A stretch of DNA of 64,000 nt from Acanthococcus lagerstroemiae. Lineage: Eukaryota > Arthropoda > Insecta > Hemiptera > Eriococcidae. The position numbers were made by a program, and so were the translations under genes. Below are positions 1-11,082 of this stretch, one piece after another. How positions within the stretch are numbered: position 1 is the stretch's first letter; each line of letters begins with the position of its first letter. Location of the stretch: contig CM063112.1 of NCBI GenBank assembly GCA_031841125.1, positions 24,206,603-24,270,602 on the forward strand, given 5' to 3'. Below the pieces are notes generated by a model. It did not search any database, was not told the DNA's origin, and saw only the letters and a list, made by a program, of their open reading frames with translations.

Positions 1-6
1 CCTGGA

Positions 7-365
7 TGGGCATCAGACATCTCAAAATCAGCTCAAAGGACGCCACTAAGCAGTCGAAGACTTTTTATTGAAAATTTCGGTATACTAGCGAAGACACCAA
101 TTTGACTCCCACACAGCTGGTAAGGGATAACGTCCTCTTCACTGGTACCGACTGTCTGAAACACCCACCAGGGTGCCCTTGGAAGGTGAATCGAAGGAGG
201 GGAGAACAGGAAAAGCACACTTAAGGAGACACATTTTAGTTGACATCACTCTGATGAGTATCAGAAATCTCAAAATCAGCTCAGAGGACGCCACAAAGCA
301 GTCGAAGAATTTTTTTAAACAATTTCGGTATACTAGCGAAGATACGGCGGCAAATATGTGTCAAC
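7..365. repeat. Direct duplication, about 245-bp spacing
   Basis: A roughly 100-bp segment starting near position 8 recurs with about 90% identity starting near 253. Both copies run through the shared word CTCAAAATCAGCTC, then an AGTCGAAGA box, and end in TTTCGGTATACTAGCGAAGA. The sequence between them is not duplicated. No coding pattern is recognisable; it reads as an old local duplication or two ends of a decayed element. Confidence 0.75.
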
Positions 366-429
366 CCCGCCCACGATTCTGGACTAAGATAGATCAAAAA
401 CTATACGATAGCCGAACCATTCGCAGATA

Positions 430-1990
430 AAATACCCAACCATACAAGAAATACGATATTCACTTAGGTTATACAAGCCAAAATGAGGGGATATTTCTAT
501 GCCCCCTCCCCTTTAGGTCCTACAGAGGGCGTTTCAGTTGACTCAGAATATGATCGGACGTCGAACGAAAACTCTCACGATAGAAAAATATCAGATTTTA
601 ATTGGGGGCTGAACACCAATGCTTTTTAACAAATTGCTAATTCCACGCAAAGTTCGCGAAATGTATACACAACGAAAGAAAGAAACGTTACAACAATGTT
701 GGATCCGACTTCACGCTGTCCCCAGGTTGCTGCCCCACTGAGGGTGGGGGGGCTGTGGCTTCTATACGGATAAAGGTCATGGATGACGTATCCATATATC
801 GTCGGCCCCTCACGCCGTAACCACGATGGTCGATCATAGAGGCACATAATTCCTCCATTACTGTAAGACTGTGTCACCGTGATCTAACTTACTCCGGATT
901 TGACCCACAGAGTGATTTGTAATGGAAGAAATCCCGCCAATGGTGGTAGAGGTAGGGTCGGTGGCACCTGAGTTTCAGCCGGGCTCCCTCGGGAGTAATG
1001 TTCGCTTCATGAGAAAAATCTCATTCCAAAAATTAGGCAGATGAGGCAAAAGCACTCCTCGCTGTATATAAAAACAGAATTTCGTTCTGGTAGGCGAAAG
1101 AAAAGTATGGAATACCGAAATCTACATTGGCTCGTTAATCTGAAGATTTCATATCCAAATACTGGTAAGGACGTAGCGAAGAGTTTTTTCTGGAGGGGCA
1201 ACTGTTAAATTCCAACTGACTCAAGTCAAAATTCCTAAATATCCAAACTGTTTTGTATTGGCACAAAAAAAATCTTTTGATTCAATGGATTTTTCCCACT
1301 TTTGATCTATCTACTAAAACTTTCCAATTCTGGTGGAGGCTGGGGGCAAGCTGCCTCCATGCCCCCCCTCCATTCACGAGCCTGACTGGAGATTTGCATA
1401 CTTATACGAGGAAAACTTCAGAGTTTTACCGGCTAGAAAGAAGTTTGATTTACACTTCATTTCCTCCGCACGTCTCGTATTTTCCTGCCCACAGAAATCA
1501 CCCTAATAATAACGCAATTTGGAAGGCTTACACTCGCAACGAGCAAATTCTCACCCAGTTTTTCCCTTCCGTGTAGTTTTACGTTCGGAATCGAAAACTT
1601 CGCCGGTTGTTCAAAACACACGACGAGTCACCTCTATAAAAAACCTGATTCCATCCCACCGAAATTCCACAACATCCAATAAAAGCCCGGATAAATAATT
1701 AATTTAACTTTTTAATCGCATTAAATGCCAACACGAAATTAGTAAGCATATTATAATTCTTAGTCGAATTAACTTTATCCGTTTGTAACTTCTTTTTTTT
1801 CTTTTTGTTTACGGTGTGTCACACATTTTTGTTCATTTTTTCATTCGTTTGTTCAACTTTTCTAATTTACCTTCATAGGTTGCGTTGTTAGAATTTTCAA
1901 CTACGGTTTGCGTTGAATTTTATAGAAATTCGGATTTTGCAGGTCTACGTGGAGGAAAAATGTCGAAACGAAAGAAATTTTCCAACAAAA
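430..1990. other. Gene-free stretch
   Basis: No convincing reading frame or RNA gene is seen. Short open frames occur on both strands but have no recognisable motif. The stretch becomes T-rich from about 1740. A dispersed repeat lies at 1208-1299. Confidence 0.6.
1208..1299. repeat. Dispersed repeat shared with 50005-50150
   Basis: The word CCAACTGACTCAA followed by CAAAATTCC, an AAAAAAAATCTTT run and TTTTCCCA is found here and again in two partial copies near 50.0-50.15 kb. This suggests a moderately repetitive family of unknown type. Confidence 0.55.
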
Positions 1991-1991
1991 A

Positions 1992-2291
1992 ATGACTGCG
2001 GGTCTTCGTGTAGTAAATCAGATGAACGCAGATACTTATTTTTTGGGGTTGGAAATGAGCGAAAAATTAGTGTCTAGTCTCCACGACGATCGATCCACAG
2101 CATACTCAAAATTTGAGACCGGACAGCGTGGAACAATATCACTGATGAATACCGCAGAGAGCAAACCAGAAGGTGCGCGAGGTGTTTTGTGCTTTCGTTC
2201 TGTGGATTCCACACTTCTTGCCGCAGCAAGCAGCCTGCAGACTCACGTACGCATCGTCACCGGGGACGAAAAGCCAACAAAGTTCGGTTGA
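1992..2291 (+). CDS. Unrecognised 99-codon open frame
   Basis: ATG-initiated frame of 99 codons lying between two T-rich stretches, just upstream of the gag-like relic. I recognise no domain, membrane segment or signal peptide. It may be leader sequence of the neighbouring LTR-retroelement relic, or a chance open frame. Codon use is not obviously biased. A protein search against insect retroelement libraries would decide. Confidence 0.15.
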   Translation: MTAGLRVVNQMNADTYFLGLEMSEKLVSSLHDDRSTAYSKFETGQRGTISLMNTAESKPEGARGVLCFRSVDSTLLAAASSLQTHVRIVTGDEKPTKFG

Positions 2292-2574
2292 ATCGCCGGC
2301 ACGCTGCCGAAGACGTTGAATTCCGCCGTTCGTATTTCGTACAAACCTTTCGAAATTTTTCTCCGTTCATTAAAGTTCCTTCTCTTGTTTTCGTTATTAC
2401 CTTCTCCGATAACCTTTTCTATTCGTGTTTCAATTTTTTGAAGTTTAATCCTTTTTTGGTTCCGTCATTTTATTTCTCAGTCACACGTTTACGTACTTCT
2501 CCGCTATTTTTTGTTTCTCTCTAATAGAAGTCCCGTTTATTCTTATTTTGCATTTTGTCTATTAGTCTCGGAGT

Positions 2575-2902
2575 ATGGAGCGACCGACGAAATATGCCCT
2601 CTGTTCGGAGAACCACTACCACCCGATGGCGGAATTTCCCGCCCCCGTCACAAATTTTGCACTGCCGGAAATCAACACACTAGGCAATTTTATGGTCCGC
2701 GATATCATGACGATGCCACTGACCGCCTGTCCCGCGATATCTGACGGAACATTCTACATGTCAGCGGAATCAGCAGCACCGTTAGCCGCTCGAATCCGCG
2801 CGCTCGAGGAACAACTGGAATCCTCGAAACAACAATTCGCCGAGAAATTATGCGAATACCATGAGTTGATTGAACGCCTCGAACCGTTTGCTGTGCAAAA
2901 TA
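2575..2902 (+). pseudogene. Gag-like N-terminal fragment of an LTR retroelement
   Basis: The frame opens with ATG at 2575 after a T-rich leader of about 250 bp and runs 109 codons until it meets an inserted inverted-repeat element at 2903. The N-terminal part is Pro- and Met-rich. The last 45 residues are rich in Glu, Gln, Leu and Arg with heptad-like spacing and look like a coiled coil, a common feature of retroelement Gag proteins. No zinc knuckle is present. The assignment rests mainly on position: a retropepsin-like segment lies 0.9 kb downstream on the same strand. It could instead be an unrelated coiled-coil fragment. Confidence 0.35.
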
Positions 2903-3336
2903 CAGGCTGACCACTCAAATTTTCTCTGAAAAAGGTGATAAAAGTGACCCATTTTGTTACAAAAGTGACCGAAAAAAGGCCCACAAAAAATCACCATAAT
3001 TCCCATATTTTCGACTAAAAATTATTCTCATCCAGACTTTATGTAATCTTCGGCTCTCATGTCTTGAAAAGAACATACATCACAAGTTTTTCGCAGCATC
3101 ACACACTCTACTCACGCACACTTGTTTTGTATACTTATATCACATATCAGATTGAAGAAACACTTTTTTTAGTTTTTTTCTCTCGATAAATTGACAATGC
3201 TTAAAATGAGCATTTTTTATATATTTTTTTAAGGAAAATTTTTTAAAAAGTGACTTTCGTGCCCAAATTTCAAGAAAGTGATCACAGGTGACCAGAGATG
3301 ACTTAAGGTGAAAAAAGTGACCGAGTGGTCAGCCTG
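2903..3336. mobile_element. 434-bp inverted-repeat element (MITE-like) inside the gag-like relic
   Basis: The ends are exact inverted repeats of 14 bp: CAGGCTGACCACTC on the left, its reverse complement on the right. Both subterminal regions carry several copies of GTGACC or GGTCAC, often next to A-runs, as expected for transposase-binding subterminal repeats. No coding capacity. The flanks AAAATA (2897-2902) and AGAATA (3337-3342) could be a target-site duplication of 6 bp with one mismatch, but this is weak. The CAGG start resembles hAT-type ends; the superfamily is not settled. Confidence 0.75.
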
Positions 3337-3690
3337 AGAATAGAGAGAGAATCGTCACCGCCGTGCGATCCAAAACCTTGCACCTCCACAATACCTGAAG
3401 GGTATGAACCAGTCCCTACCGAGGGAGAAACCGTGTCCGAGAGGTCCGATCCGCTTCCAGGCTACCCGCCCGATGATCAACCAGACCCGCGGAAAATCTT
3501 CTCCGTCACACTTCCGGATCCACCCCGAACCATGGCATGGTATAATCGAAAGCCCGAACGCGGATTTCGCAGATTAGCCATGGTGCCTTTCCGCGCTAGA
3601 GATGGAATGCTACGACACATGGTAATCGATCCGAATATTATGTTTTCGATTTGCCATCCCGATGTGATCCAATGGGTCAAATTCCACTAA
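3337..3690 (+). pseudogene. Pro-rich retroelement fragment downstream of the insertion
   Basis: An open frame of about 118 codons resumes directly after the inserted element. It is very rich in Pro, Asp, Glu and Arg in its first half and ends at a TAA at 3688-3690. Allowing for 434 inserted bases, its phase does not match the upstream gag-like frame, so another indel is needed to connect them. It lies between a gag-like region and a retropepsin-like region, which fits a linker or the C-terminal part of a Gag protein. I recognise no domain with confidence. Confidence 0.3.
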
Positions 3691-3739
3691 GATCACGCCC
3701 ATTAAACCATGCCGGGAATACATCAACTGGTTCAACGAC

Positions 3740-4123
3740 TCAACACTCCGCTCTAAAAAAACCGTTTCTCAAGAAGTTTTGCTGCCGTTTTCGTGCAAAG
3801 GGAAAACCGACACTTAACGATACATATTCAAAATTGCAAACGCCTGGTCTGAGCCGGATGTGCATGTTATTCTTGGATATGACTTTTTCCAGCATAATGC
3901 CATTACAATCACGCCACAGAAAGTCGTGTTAGCGAAAGACACCTATCGCCCCATAACCAGCGAGTACAGTGTGTTAACTGTCGTTAACGATGGCGAGATT
4001 TACCCGAACGAATCTGAGCTCTTGGTTCCAGAACTGGTGGATGGAGCGACATCATTCTATGTACATCACCTACCCGAAACCAACATCATCACCGAATACG
4101 TTACCGTAATATCATGTGGATGA
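3740..4123 (+). pseudogene. Degenerate retropepsin-like segment
   Basis: In frame 2 the translation contains one stop (TAA at 3815) and then a motif of the form PDVHVILGYDFFQ, which matches the C-terminal hydrophobic-hydrophobic-Gly-X-Asp-Phe block of retroviral-type aspartic proteases. It is followed by residues typical of the protease/RT linker of Gypsy-like elements. The catalytic D(S/T)G triplet is not visible upstream in any frame, so the domain is incomplete and inactive. This protease differs from the BEL/Pao protease at 5.0 kb, so two LTR elements are represented here. Confidence 0.45.
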
Positions 4124-4740
4124 TGCCCTGAAGCGGGCTCTAGCGTCACTAGTGAAGGGGCACCAACCATCCCCCAAGTATCCGAACACGCTAACCCGCC
4201 ACCGCACTCGCAAATGTGCAAATCGTTTTCTGCATCCAGTGACCAGAAACATTCGTCGCGAAGGATGGGAAACCTGCATCATTTGGCGAAAATCTCCACC
4301 GCTACCATATCTACTCCGAGTTAGTTTTCTTTCAGTTATTTTCTTTTTAAATTTATTAACAAGTTAATTTTTCTTTTCTTTTTGCCCCCACATTGGCAAC
4401 TACGGTAGTTTTAAGACGTCTAGAGTTATAAAAATTTCCATGTATACGTCCAATGTTGAAAATTTTTGTTTTGGTATTTTCTTCCCGAGTATAATTCTCA
4501 TTTTTATTGTTGCGTATACGTTCCTGATGTTTAGTTATAAGTGGCTTCACCGATTTCTCTGAAGGCTGTTTTCTTTTACTTCTTATGTTCCATGATACTT
4601 GTGATATTTTTTCCTCTCTTTCTATCTATTTTGTTATCTTGTTGTTTTTCTGTGTACTTTTCTATTTCTTTTGTTTTTGTTTGTTGTCGTACTGTGCTCG
4701 GTTCTTGGAAAAGAGCATCGCGGACCGACATAATTTTGTA
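4124..4740. other. T-rich junction between two LTR-retroelement relics
   Basis: From about 4320 to 4690 the sequence is strongly T-rich, with short frames rich in Phe and Leu that merely mirror the base composition. It separates the retropepsin-like relic from the first BEL/Pao homology near 4720. No LTR matching the putative 3' LTR at 8.9 kb is seen, so the 5' end of the BEL/Pao element is missing. Confidence 0.5.
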
Positions 4741-6450
4741 AAAGAAAAACAGCTTTGTTTCAATTGCCTAAGACCAGGTCACCGCACGGGCGAATGTCGC
4801 TCCTCGAAATGTCGGAGCTGCGCAAAAGCTCATCATACCCTCCTGCATAGGGAGGAAAATCCCGAAACTATCAGATCCAAGGGTGCCAGTCCCGAAGAGA
4901 AGTCTCCTACTGACACACCCAAGGAAACAGCGAAGCCTAAGCCTGCGTACTCAGGCGTTGTACACACGTCCCGAGTTTGCCTACTGCCGTCAGCCACTGT
5001 GTTGGTCATGATTAACGAAAAACCAGTGAAGGCACGAGCCCTGCTGGACACTTGCTCCGAAGCCAATCTAGTGACAGAGGAGTTTGTACGAAGAAACCGC
5101 ATACGGCTGTCAAGGTCACCGTCCATCATTGCTGGAGTGACGAGCGATGAAGTTCACTCCACACACTCTGCTACCCTGTCTATCAAGTCAAGGTTCAACA
5201 ACTTCTGCTTCAACATGTCAGCCAACGTCATACCGCGTATTCCATACCAAGTAGATGATGCAGCCATCGGTAAGTTAACCACATTGTTCTCAGACATTAA
5301 CTTGGCCGATTCCTCACTCGAGTACAGAGAAGTGGATCTCATTATTGGAGTAGAATACACGAATGTTTGTCTTCTTGGTGAAAAAATAATGCTCAATCAT
5401 TTATGCTTAGAGAAATCTCAGTTTGGTTGGATAGTGTCGGGTGCGCTCAACACGTCCTTAGGCTCGAATGTACAGTACTGCAGTTTAATCACAGATGTTG
5501 AGACTGAGTTAAGAAGGTTTTGGGAAGTGGAAGAAGTTGAACTCCCGAAGACGCGCCACGTAGAGTATGACCTAACTGAAAGGCATTTTATCGAGAATGT
5601 GAGGCGACTGGCGAATGGACAGTTCAGCGTTTCTCTCCCGTTTAAGAAGGATCGTCGTGAAGTTGCTAATACCTATAGAAGAGCCCTGTCAGCCTTACGC
5701 TACAGCGAGAAAAACCATCCACCGTCTGTGCGTAGTCTGTATTCTGACTTCATGAAAGAATACATCGAATTGGGTCACATGGAGTGTGTTCCCGAGGCCG
5801 AGCTGACTCTACCAAATCGCTATTACTTACCGCATCATTGTGTAATACGTCCATCCAGCCTAACTACCAAGCTGCGCGTAGTTTTTAATGCCTCGGCGAA
5901 GGATGTTTCTGGTGGTTCCTTAAATGAAGCCTTGAGAATTGGTCCTCCAATTCAGCCAGATCTGTTCGACCTTTTGCTGAAATTTCGTCGCTATCCCGTG
6001 GCTTTTACTGCCGATGTTTCAAAAATGTATCGGTGCATCATGATCAACTCGGAAGATCGTGACATGCAGCGTATCTTGTGGAGAAACAACCCGTCTGAAC
6101 CCGTTCTCACTTACCGCTTGACAACAGTAACTTATGGCACAGCTCTTGCCTCATATTTGGCAACCAAGTGTCTCCAAGTGCTAGCAAACGAAATACGTTC
6201 TCAGTTCCCCGAAGAAGCTGAAGCTATTGATTCAGAATTCTATATGGACGACTTGATGTCTGGCGCGGATACAGCAGAAAGGGCGATTCAAAAGCAGCGT
6301 ATCATTCACAAAACCTTGTTGGAGGCCAAATTCCCCCTCCGAAAATACGCGTCCAATTCTGCTGAAGTATTAAAGGCCATTGACCAACAACTCGTAGACA
6401 AGCATAGAATCCTGAAGTTTGATGCTGAGAACTGTGTGTCCATCCTGTGA
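4741..6450 (+). pseudogene. BEL/Pao polyprotein: zinc knuckle, protease, RT
   Basis: The frame is open from 4585 to a TGA at 6448-6450, but homology begins near 4720; the preceding Phe/Leu-rich residues come from T-rich DNA. A CX2CX4HX4C zinc knuckle starts at 4756, with a second Cys/His cluster behind it. The protease active site region reads LLDTCSEANLV (catalytic Asp at 5047), so the usual Gly after Asp-Ser/Thr is Cys. The RT domain carries the LRVVFNAS motif and the catalytic YMDD box at 6241-6252. The enzyme would copy element RNA into DNA inside virus-like particles. The open frame ends in the RT connection region at a stop that replaces a sense codon, because homology continues in the same frame. 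Confidence 0.9.
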
Positions 6451-7330
6451 CTACAATGGAATCCCATTAAAGACGAATTCAGCGTGAACGTTAAACTCAC
6501 ACCTTTACCTGAATTAGCCACACTCACGAAAAGGATGTTGTGCTCATTCACTGCTAAGGTCTTCGACCCATTTGGATTTATTTCACCTGTATCTATTACC
6601 AACAAGCTGTTTATTCAAAACCTGTGAAAAGAAGAAATTCAATGGGATACCGTCGTACCTACCTCGATCGCTGAAAAATTTAGTAGGCATTACAAGGATT
6701 TATCGCAACTCGAAAGTTTCACTGTCCCCAGACCTTATTCAAATTCTAAATCACGTTATTGTCTAGTCGGATTTTGTGATGCCAGTGAAAAGGCATATTC
6801 AGCAGTAGTTTACTTGCTTTCTGAGCATAGTGCTAACGAATTTGGTTCGGTTCTTCTCTGTAGCAAAACTCGCGTCGCGCCGGTTAAACTATTACTATAC
6901 CTAGACTAGAATTGCTCGGTGCGTTTATTCTCACGAAGCTACTTGTGCGCGTAAGTAAATTGCTCAAAATAGACAGTTCGAGTGTTTACGCATTTTCGGA
7001 CTCTACGATTGTGCTCACGTGGATTAAGGGTCCTAGCGACCAGTATGAAACTTTCGTTCGTAACCGGTCTTCTTATATTGGCACTCATTTGCCATTCTCT
7101 CAATGGAATCACGTCCGCACCTCTGATAACCCAGCTGATTTATGCACGCGTGGAATTTCACCTCAAAAGTTCCTGCAACAACGCTCCTTTTGGGTCAATG
7201 GTCCGAACTGGTTGGTTACAGATTTCAAGCTGCATGTGAGTACGGATGTCGTTATTAATTTGGAGACGGTACCGGAAACACGTAAGTGCAAAAAGACACT
7301 CGTTGTTATTGATATCATGATATCGCTTCT
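6451..7330 (+). pseudogene. BEL/Pao RNase H segment with stops and frameshift
   Basis: The translation continues in the RT frame past the TGA at 6448, meets another TGA near 6625 where related elements have Trp, and shows the conserved FDPxGFxSP block and an RNase H-type start (GFCDASEKAY). Near 6886, in an AAAC run, a one-base loss moves homology to another frame, which then shows PRLELLGA, FSDSTIVLTWI and an NPADLCTRG block typical of BEL/Pao RNase H. A further shift between about 7310 and 7330 leads into the integrase frame. The original product would degrade the RNA strand of RNA:DNA hybrids. It cannot be made here. Confidence 0.88.
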
Positions 7331-8815
7331 TTCGATTTATTGAATCAGTTTTCTTCTTATCTTAAATGCGTTAGGGTGGTCGCGTACGTTGTGAAGTTTG
7401 TTAACAATGTCAATTACGCTCGAGCCAACCGTATTGGTAAACGTATTGGCAAATCCAATGTAAATGATAATTTGATGGCGTCGGAAATGAACGAAGCCCT
7501 GAACTATTTGATTCGTGGCTCTCAGGCTCAGTTTTTTCAGAGTGAAATCGAACTTTTGACTAAAAATCTGCCACTACCTAATCGAAGTTCATTGTTGTCG
7601 ATCGATGCATTCTTGGACGACAACGGCATTTTAAGGGTCGGTGGCAGGCTCTCAAACTCCGCGTTTCCCAAGAGTGTTAAGCACCCGATTGTGTTACACA
7701 AAAAATCGCGACAGCTTGAACTTTACGCCGATTACGTACATAAATTTTGTGCGCACGCTTCGCGTTTATTCTGTGTAAATTTTATCAGAAATCGTTACTG
7801 GGTTGTCGGCGGAGTTCATCAGCTTGTTAAAAAACTCATTTTTCAGTGCGTTAAGTGTGCGCGTTTTAAAGCCGAAACTTGCAAGCAAATTATGGGCGAT
7901 TTGCCTGCTTCTCGCACGTCTATTTCCCGTCCTTTCACAAACACTGGAGTCGACTTGACTGGCTTCTACGAAGTTAAGTGCACCAATCATAGAACTGGAA
8001 AAATCAACAAGGTGTACGCCGCTGTTTTTGTATGCTTTGTTACCAAGGCCGTTCACATAGAACTGGTAAATGATCTGTCCACAGATGCTTTCTTAGCCGC
8101 GCTCGAACGGTTTGTTAGTCGAAGGGGTGTACCAAACGTCATTCACTCTGACAATGCTACCAATTTTGTGGGAGCCAAGAATATAATCGACGTCAACGTG
8201 CATCGTGTCGCAGAATTTGCCGCTAATCGCCACATTCAATGGTCCTTTATACCACCGCTCAGTCCACATCAAGGCGGTTTATGGGAAAGCGCGGTGAAAT
8301 CGGCCAAATCCCTCTTGAAGAGGGTCATCGGAAACCAGATTATGAGCCGTGAAGAACTTAACACTGTCTTTATCAAGGTTGAGGCAATCTTGAACTCTCG
8401 ACCGCTTTGTCGATCGCCCGAACCTGGACAAACTGCCTTGTCCCCTGCTCATTTCTTAGTTGGTGAACCTCTGTACGAAGTTCCTGCTCCCGAATCTGGT
8501 GAGGTGAGCTTACATCGCCGTTATCAGCTTATCAAGCAAATCACTTCCTCTTTTTGGAGGATCTGGTCTTCGTGTTATTTGCATCAACTACAAGTTCGAT
8601 CCAAATGGAAGAAAGCGCAGCCAAATATATGCGTTGGAGATGTCGTTTTGGTCAGAAATTTGAAGACCACCTCGCTGGAGTGGCCACTAGGAGTGGTCGT
8701 CAAGGTTATTCCAGATGCAAAAAACGTTGTTCGCAAGGTGGAAGTAAAATGCGCAACAGGTGTATACTGTCGCACCATCCAACAACTTGTTAAATTACCA
8801 GTGCATTCTAAGTAG
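7319..8815 (+). pseudogene. BEL/Pao integrase with C-terminal DUF5641-like domain
   Basis: This is a 490-codon open frame without internal stops. The first part matches the RNase H-integrase linker, followed by a zinc-binding region with His/His and CVKC motifs. The integrase core shows Asp at 7952 (GVDLTG), Asp at 8150 (HSDNATNF) and Glu at 8285 (LWESAVKS), so the D-D-E triad is intact with 44 residues between the second Asp and the Glu. The C-terminal 110 residues have the basic VGDVVLVR and EWPLGVV motifs of the DUF5641 domain found at the end of BEL/Pao integrases. No in-frame ATG is expected because the native product is cut from a polyprotein. The frame ends at TAG 8813-8815. Confidence 0.92.
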
Positions 8816-8908
8816 CATAGTTACCATATTGTATATTATGTTTAAGAAGGATAATTTCAGTATATATAATTTTTGATTTTAATGACTGTCGTCATTGACG
8901 GGGAGCAT

Positions 8909-9153
8909 TGTTAAGATTACTTTTGCAGAGTACTGTTATCTTTAAAGATAATAATTTCCGTCGTAACTAGTTTTCGTTTGTACCTACACGTTCGATCAGT
9001 CCATAACATGTTTCGTGTACGGTCGGTTACAATACAGTTCCTTTCACACTCGTCTAATGATTTTTTCGCATTTCATAATTAACACCGTGTATACCGGACC
9101 GCCATATTGTTGCAACTTCAGTCCGTCGAAATAAAATCGGCTAACGTTAAACA
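8909..9153 (+). repeat. Putative 3' LTR of the BEL/Pao element
   Basis: A short purine tract (GACGGGGAGCA) ends just before TGTTAAGATTAC at 8909, a normal polypurine-tract/LTR boundary. An AATAAA-like signal occurs near 9131 and the segment may end at TTAAACA near 9153. The matching 5' LTR is not in the window, so the right boundary is a guess. Confidence 0.4.
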
Positions 9154-10566
9154 CCGCGTGGTCACGACTATCACCGAGCATGTCGAGGTTATCTTCATGA
9201 ATTTTCGAATTGTAAGTACAATGGAGCCCTATTTGAATTGGCATATTTCCCTATAAAAAGCATATTTCAGAATAAAATGGTAATTTTTGAGGAATATTAG
9301 GGAATATTTGCTTACAATATAGAGCACTGACTATGAATTAACCTAACGACATAAGCTCCTGTCGCCCCATCTCTGCCTGATCAGCAAGAGCGACTAAAAC
9401 CTTCGAATCCTGGCAGATACGACTTGATCACCTTCTCAACACCTTCTCCTAGCGCACAATCCGTATCATAAGGTACTTAAAGAAGATGTCAAGGCAAGGT
9501 CTCCATTCTTTTTTCAAAGTTTGAAGCGGTCAGTTATAATTAGGGACGCAAAACGGATTCAGCAAATACATCGGCCTATTATGTAGAATTCGAACGAATA
9601 CAGATTTAGTGTATCTTATTCACAGGCGACAGAGATGAGGAGGAACCGCAGCAAAGCGGAATCCGGCTTCTTCTCTACGCCGACGATAATGCGTCCGACT
9701 GTGAAATTGCACACTGAAACGTAATAACGTAATTGAACGAATTTAATATAAGGAAAAGGGTTATTGACAGGGTGAACGTCGAAAATAGAAGTGACGGACC
9801 GAGTATCAAACGATGTTGGATCTTTCCGTTTCCTCCAAATTTATAAGCATTTGTTAAATTGTCAATAGTGGTAATGGGTGCGGATCAGGCGGACAGTCGT
9901 GATTTATAAACGTCCGCCTCTTCCGAAGTCAACGACATCGTTAACACACTGAAGCTTGGAATAGTGCTCTAACGCCGGACTCAACCACACACGCACAGTG
10001 CAAAAAATAATGTCGGATAGAGCTAAAAAGTTGCATTTCGCATTCAAGATAAAGTGTGGAAAATTTCGTTGAAAAATATTGAAATTTTTTTTACGGCCCA
10101 ACGCGAGTGAAGTTTCAACTGGAGCTTTATTTACGTATGATTCACATGATGGTTTTATCATTCGAGATTTTTCAAGTATTATCTACACGTGTTAAGGACT
10201 CTTCCAAACTATTTAAAATACATCAAGACTCTTCTCATTAGTGACTTGAATAAACTGTTTTAGATAAATGCAAAAAAAATACTCAACTTATGCTGATTTT
10301 AAGATTATGAACAGAATACTTGGAGAACATGTTGCGACCAGTAAACATAGAAAAACAAGAGAGAAGACAAGACACGGGGTCTGTGATTCTGAATTCAAAG
10401 GACTCTCACGTGTCAGATCTGAAAGATAAGACTGGAAGCACTGAATCTCACGGAAGAGTGGTTTAGCGACTCAACTGATATCATTCAACGGGTACAACAG
10501 CAATAGGGCGGCCTATAACATTCCTCCGCCAAAGGAAATTAGTGACACTTATATACGAAATGTCTT
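9154..10566. other. Gene-free stretch
   Basis: AT-rich sequence without a supported frame. A GGCATATTT/AGCATATTTC-rich patch lies at 9238-9310 and resembles the GCGCATATTTT patch near 13.1 kb, possibly another decayed element end. Confidence 0.5.
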
Positions 10567-10654
10567 AACCTTAACTGAGGTTAAAGATAACCTCAGTTGA
10601 GGTTAAAGATAACCTCAGTTGAGGTTAAATATAACCTCAGTTGAGGTTAAAAAT
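10567..10654. repeat. 22-bp tandem repeat of hairpin units, four copies
   Basis: Units start at 10567, 10589, 10611 and 10633. Units 2-4 share AACCTCAGTTGAGGTTAA with only the following A/T bases differing. Each unit contains AACCTCA and TGAGGTT separated by two bases, a seven-bp stem. The first unit is diverged. In the single-stranded state the array would form a row of identical hairpins. Confidence 0.95.
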
Positions 10655-11082
10655 AATGAGCCGATTGCAAGTCCATCAAAATTCTTGTTTCTCATATAAA
10701 AAGTAAGAACATACAAGTCCTGCAGAAAGCAGAGACTCTTCTGGCGCCACTTCTCCGAAAACATCGCGTCACCGTTTCAATTTCTATCCCTCGCTAATGT
10801 AAGAACTTCTAATGCATTCCCCTCTCCGAATATCGAGTAAACCGAAACATCACAAACAGGGTGTCTCAGATACGTGATCTCCCTTAAACCAGAGCAGGCA
10901 ACTCATCCTGATAATCTGTAGATATGTTTGCCTACTCTTTCAATCCGAGGAACAGACAGACATTTGAAGAAATTATGTGCAACCACGGTACAATACAGTA
11001 TGTGCAACATTCATGGAAAGCTCCCCCCTCCCCCTCAGCATTACTAATGGATAAGAATGGTTGAATTTGTTCGTCTCATTAC

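Larger units (their letters stand above)
4720..9153 (+). mobile_element. 5'-truncated BEL/Pao LTR retrotransposon
   Basis: Domain order along the plus strand is zinc knuckle, DUF1758-type protease, reverse transcriptase, RNase H, zinc-binding H2C2-like region, integrase core and a C-terminal DUF5641-type domain. This order with these protein motifs is diagnostic for the BEL/Pao superfamily. The copy has at least two in-frame stops and two frameshifts but retains long open frames, so it died fairly recently. The 5' LTR and most of Gag are missing. The 3' boundary is inferred from a purine tract followed by a TG-starting segment. Confidence 0.9.

Noticed and set aside
8909..9153. Complete LTR pair for the BEL/Pao element
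   Set aside because: I looked for TGTTAAGATTAC upstream of 4.7 kb and found no matching copy, so only a putative 3' LTR is reported.
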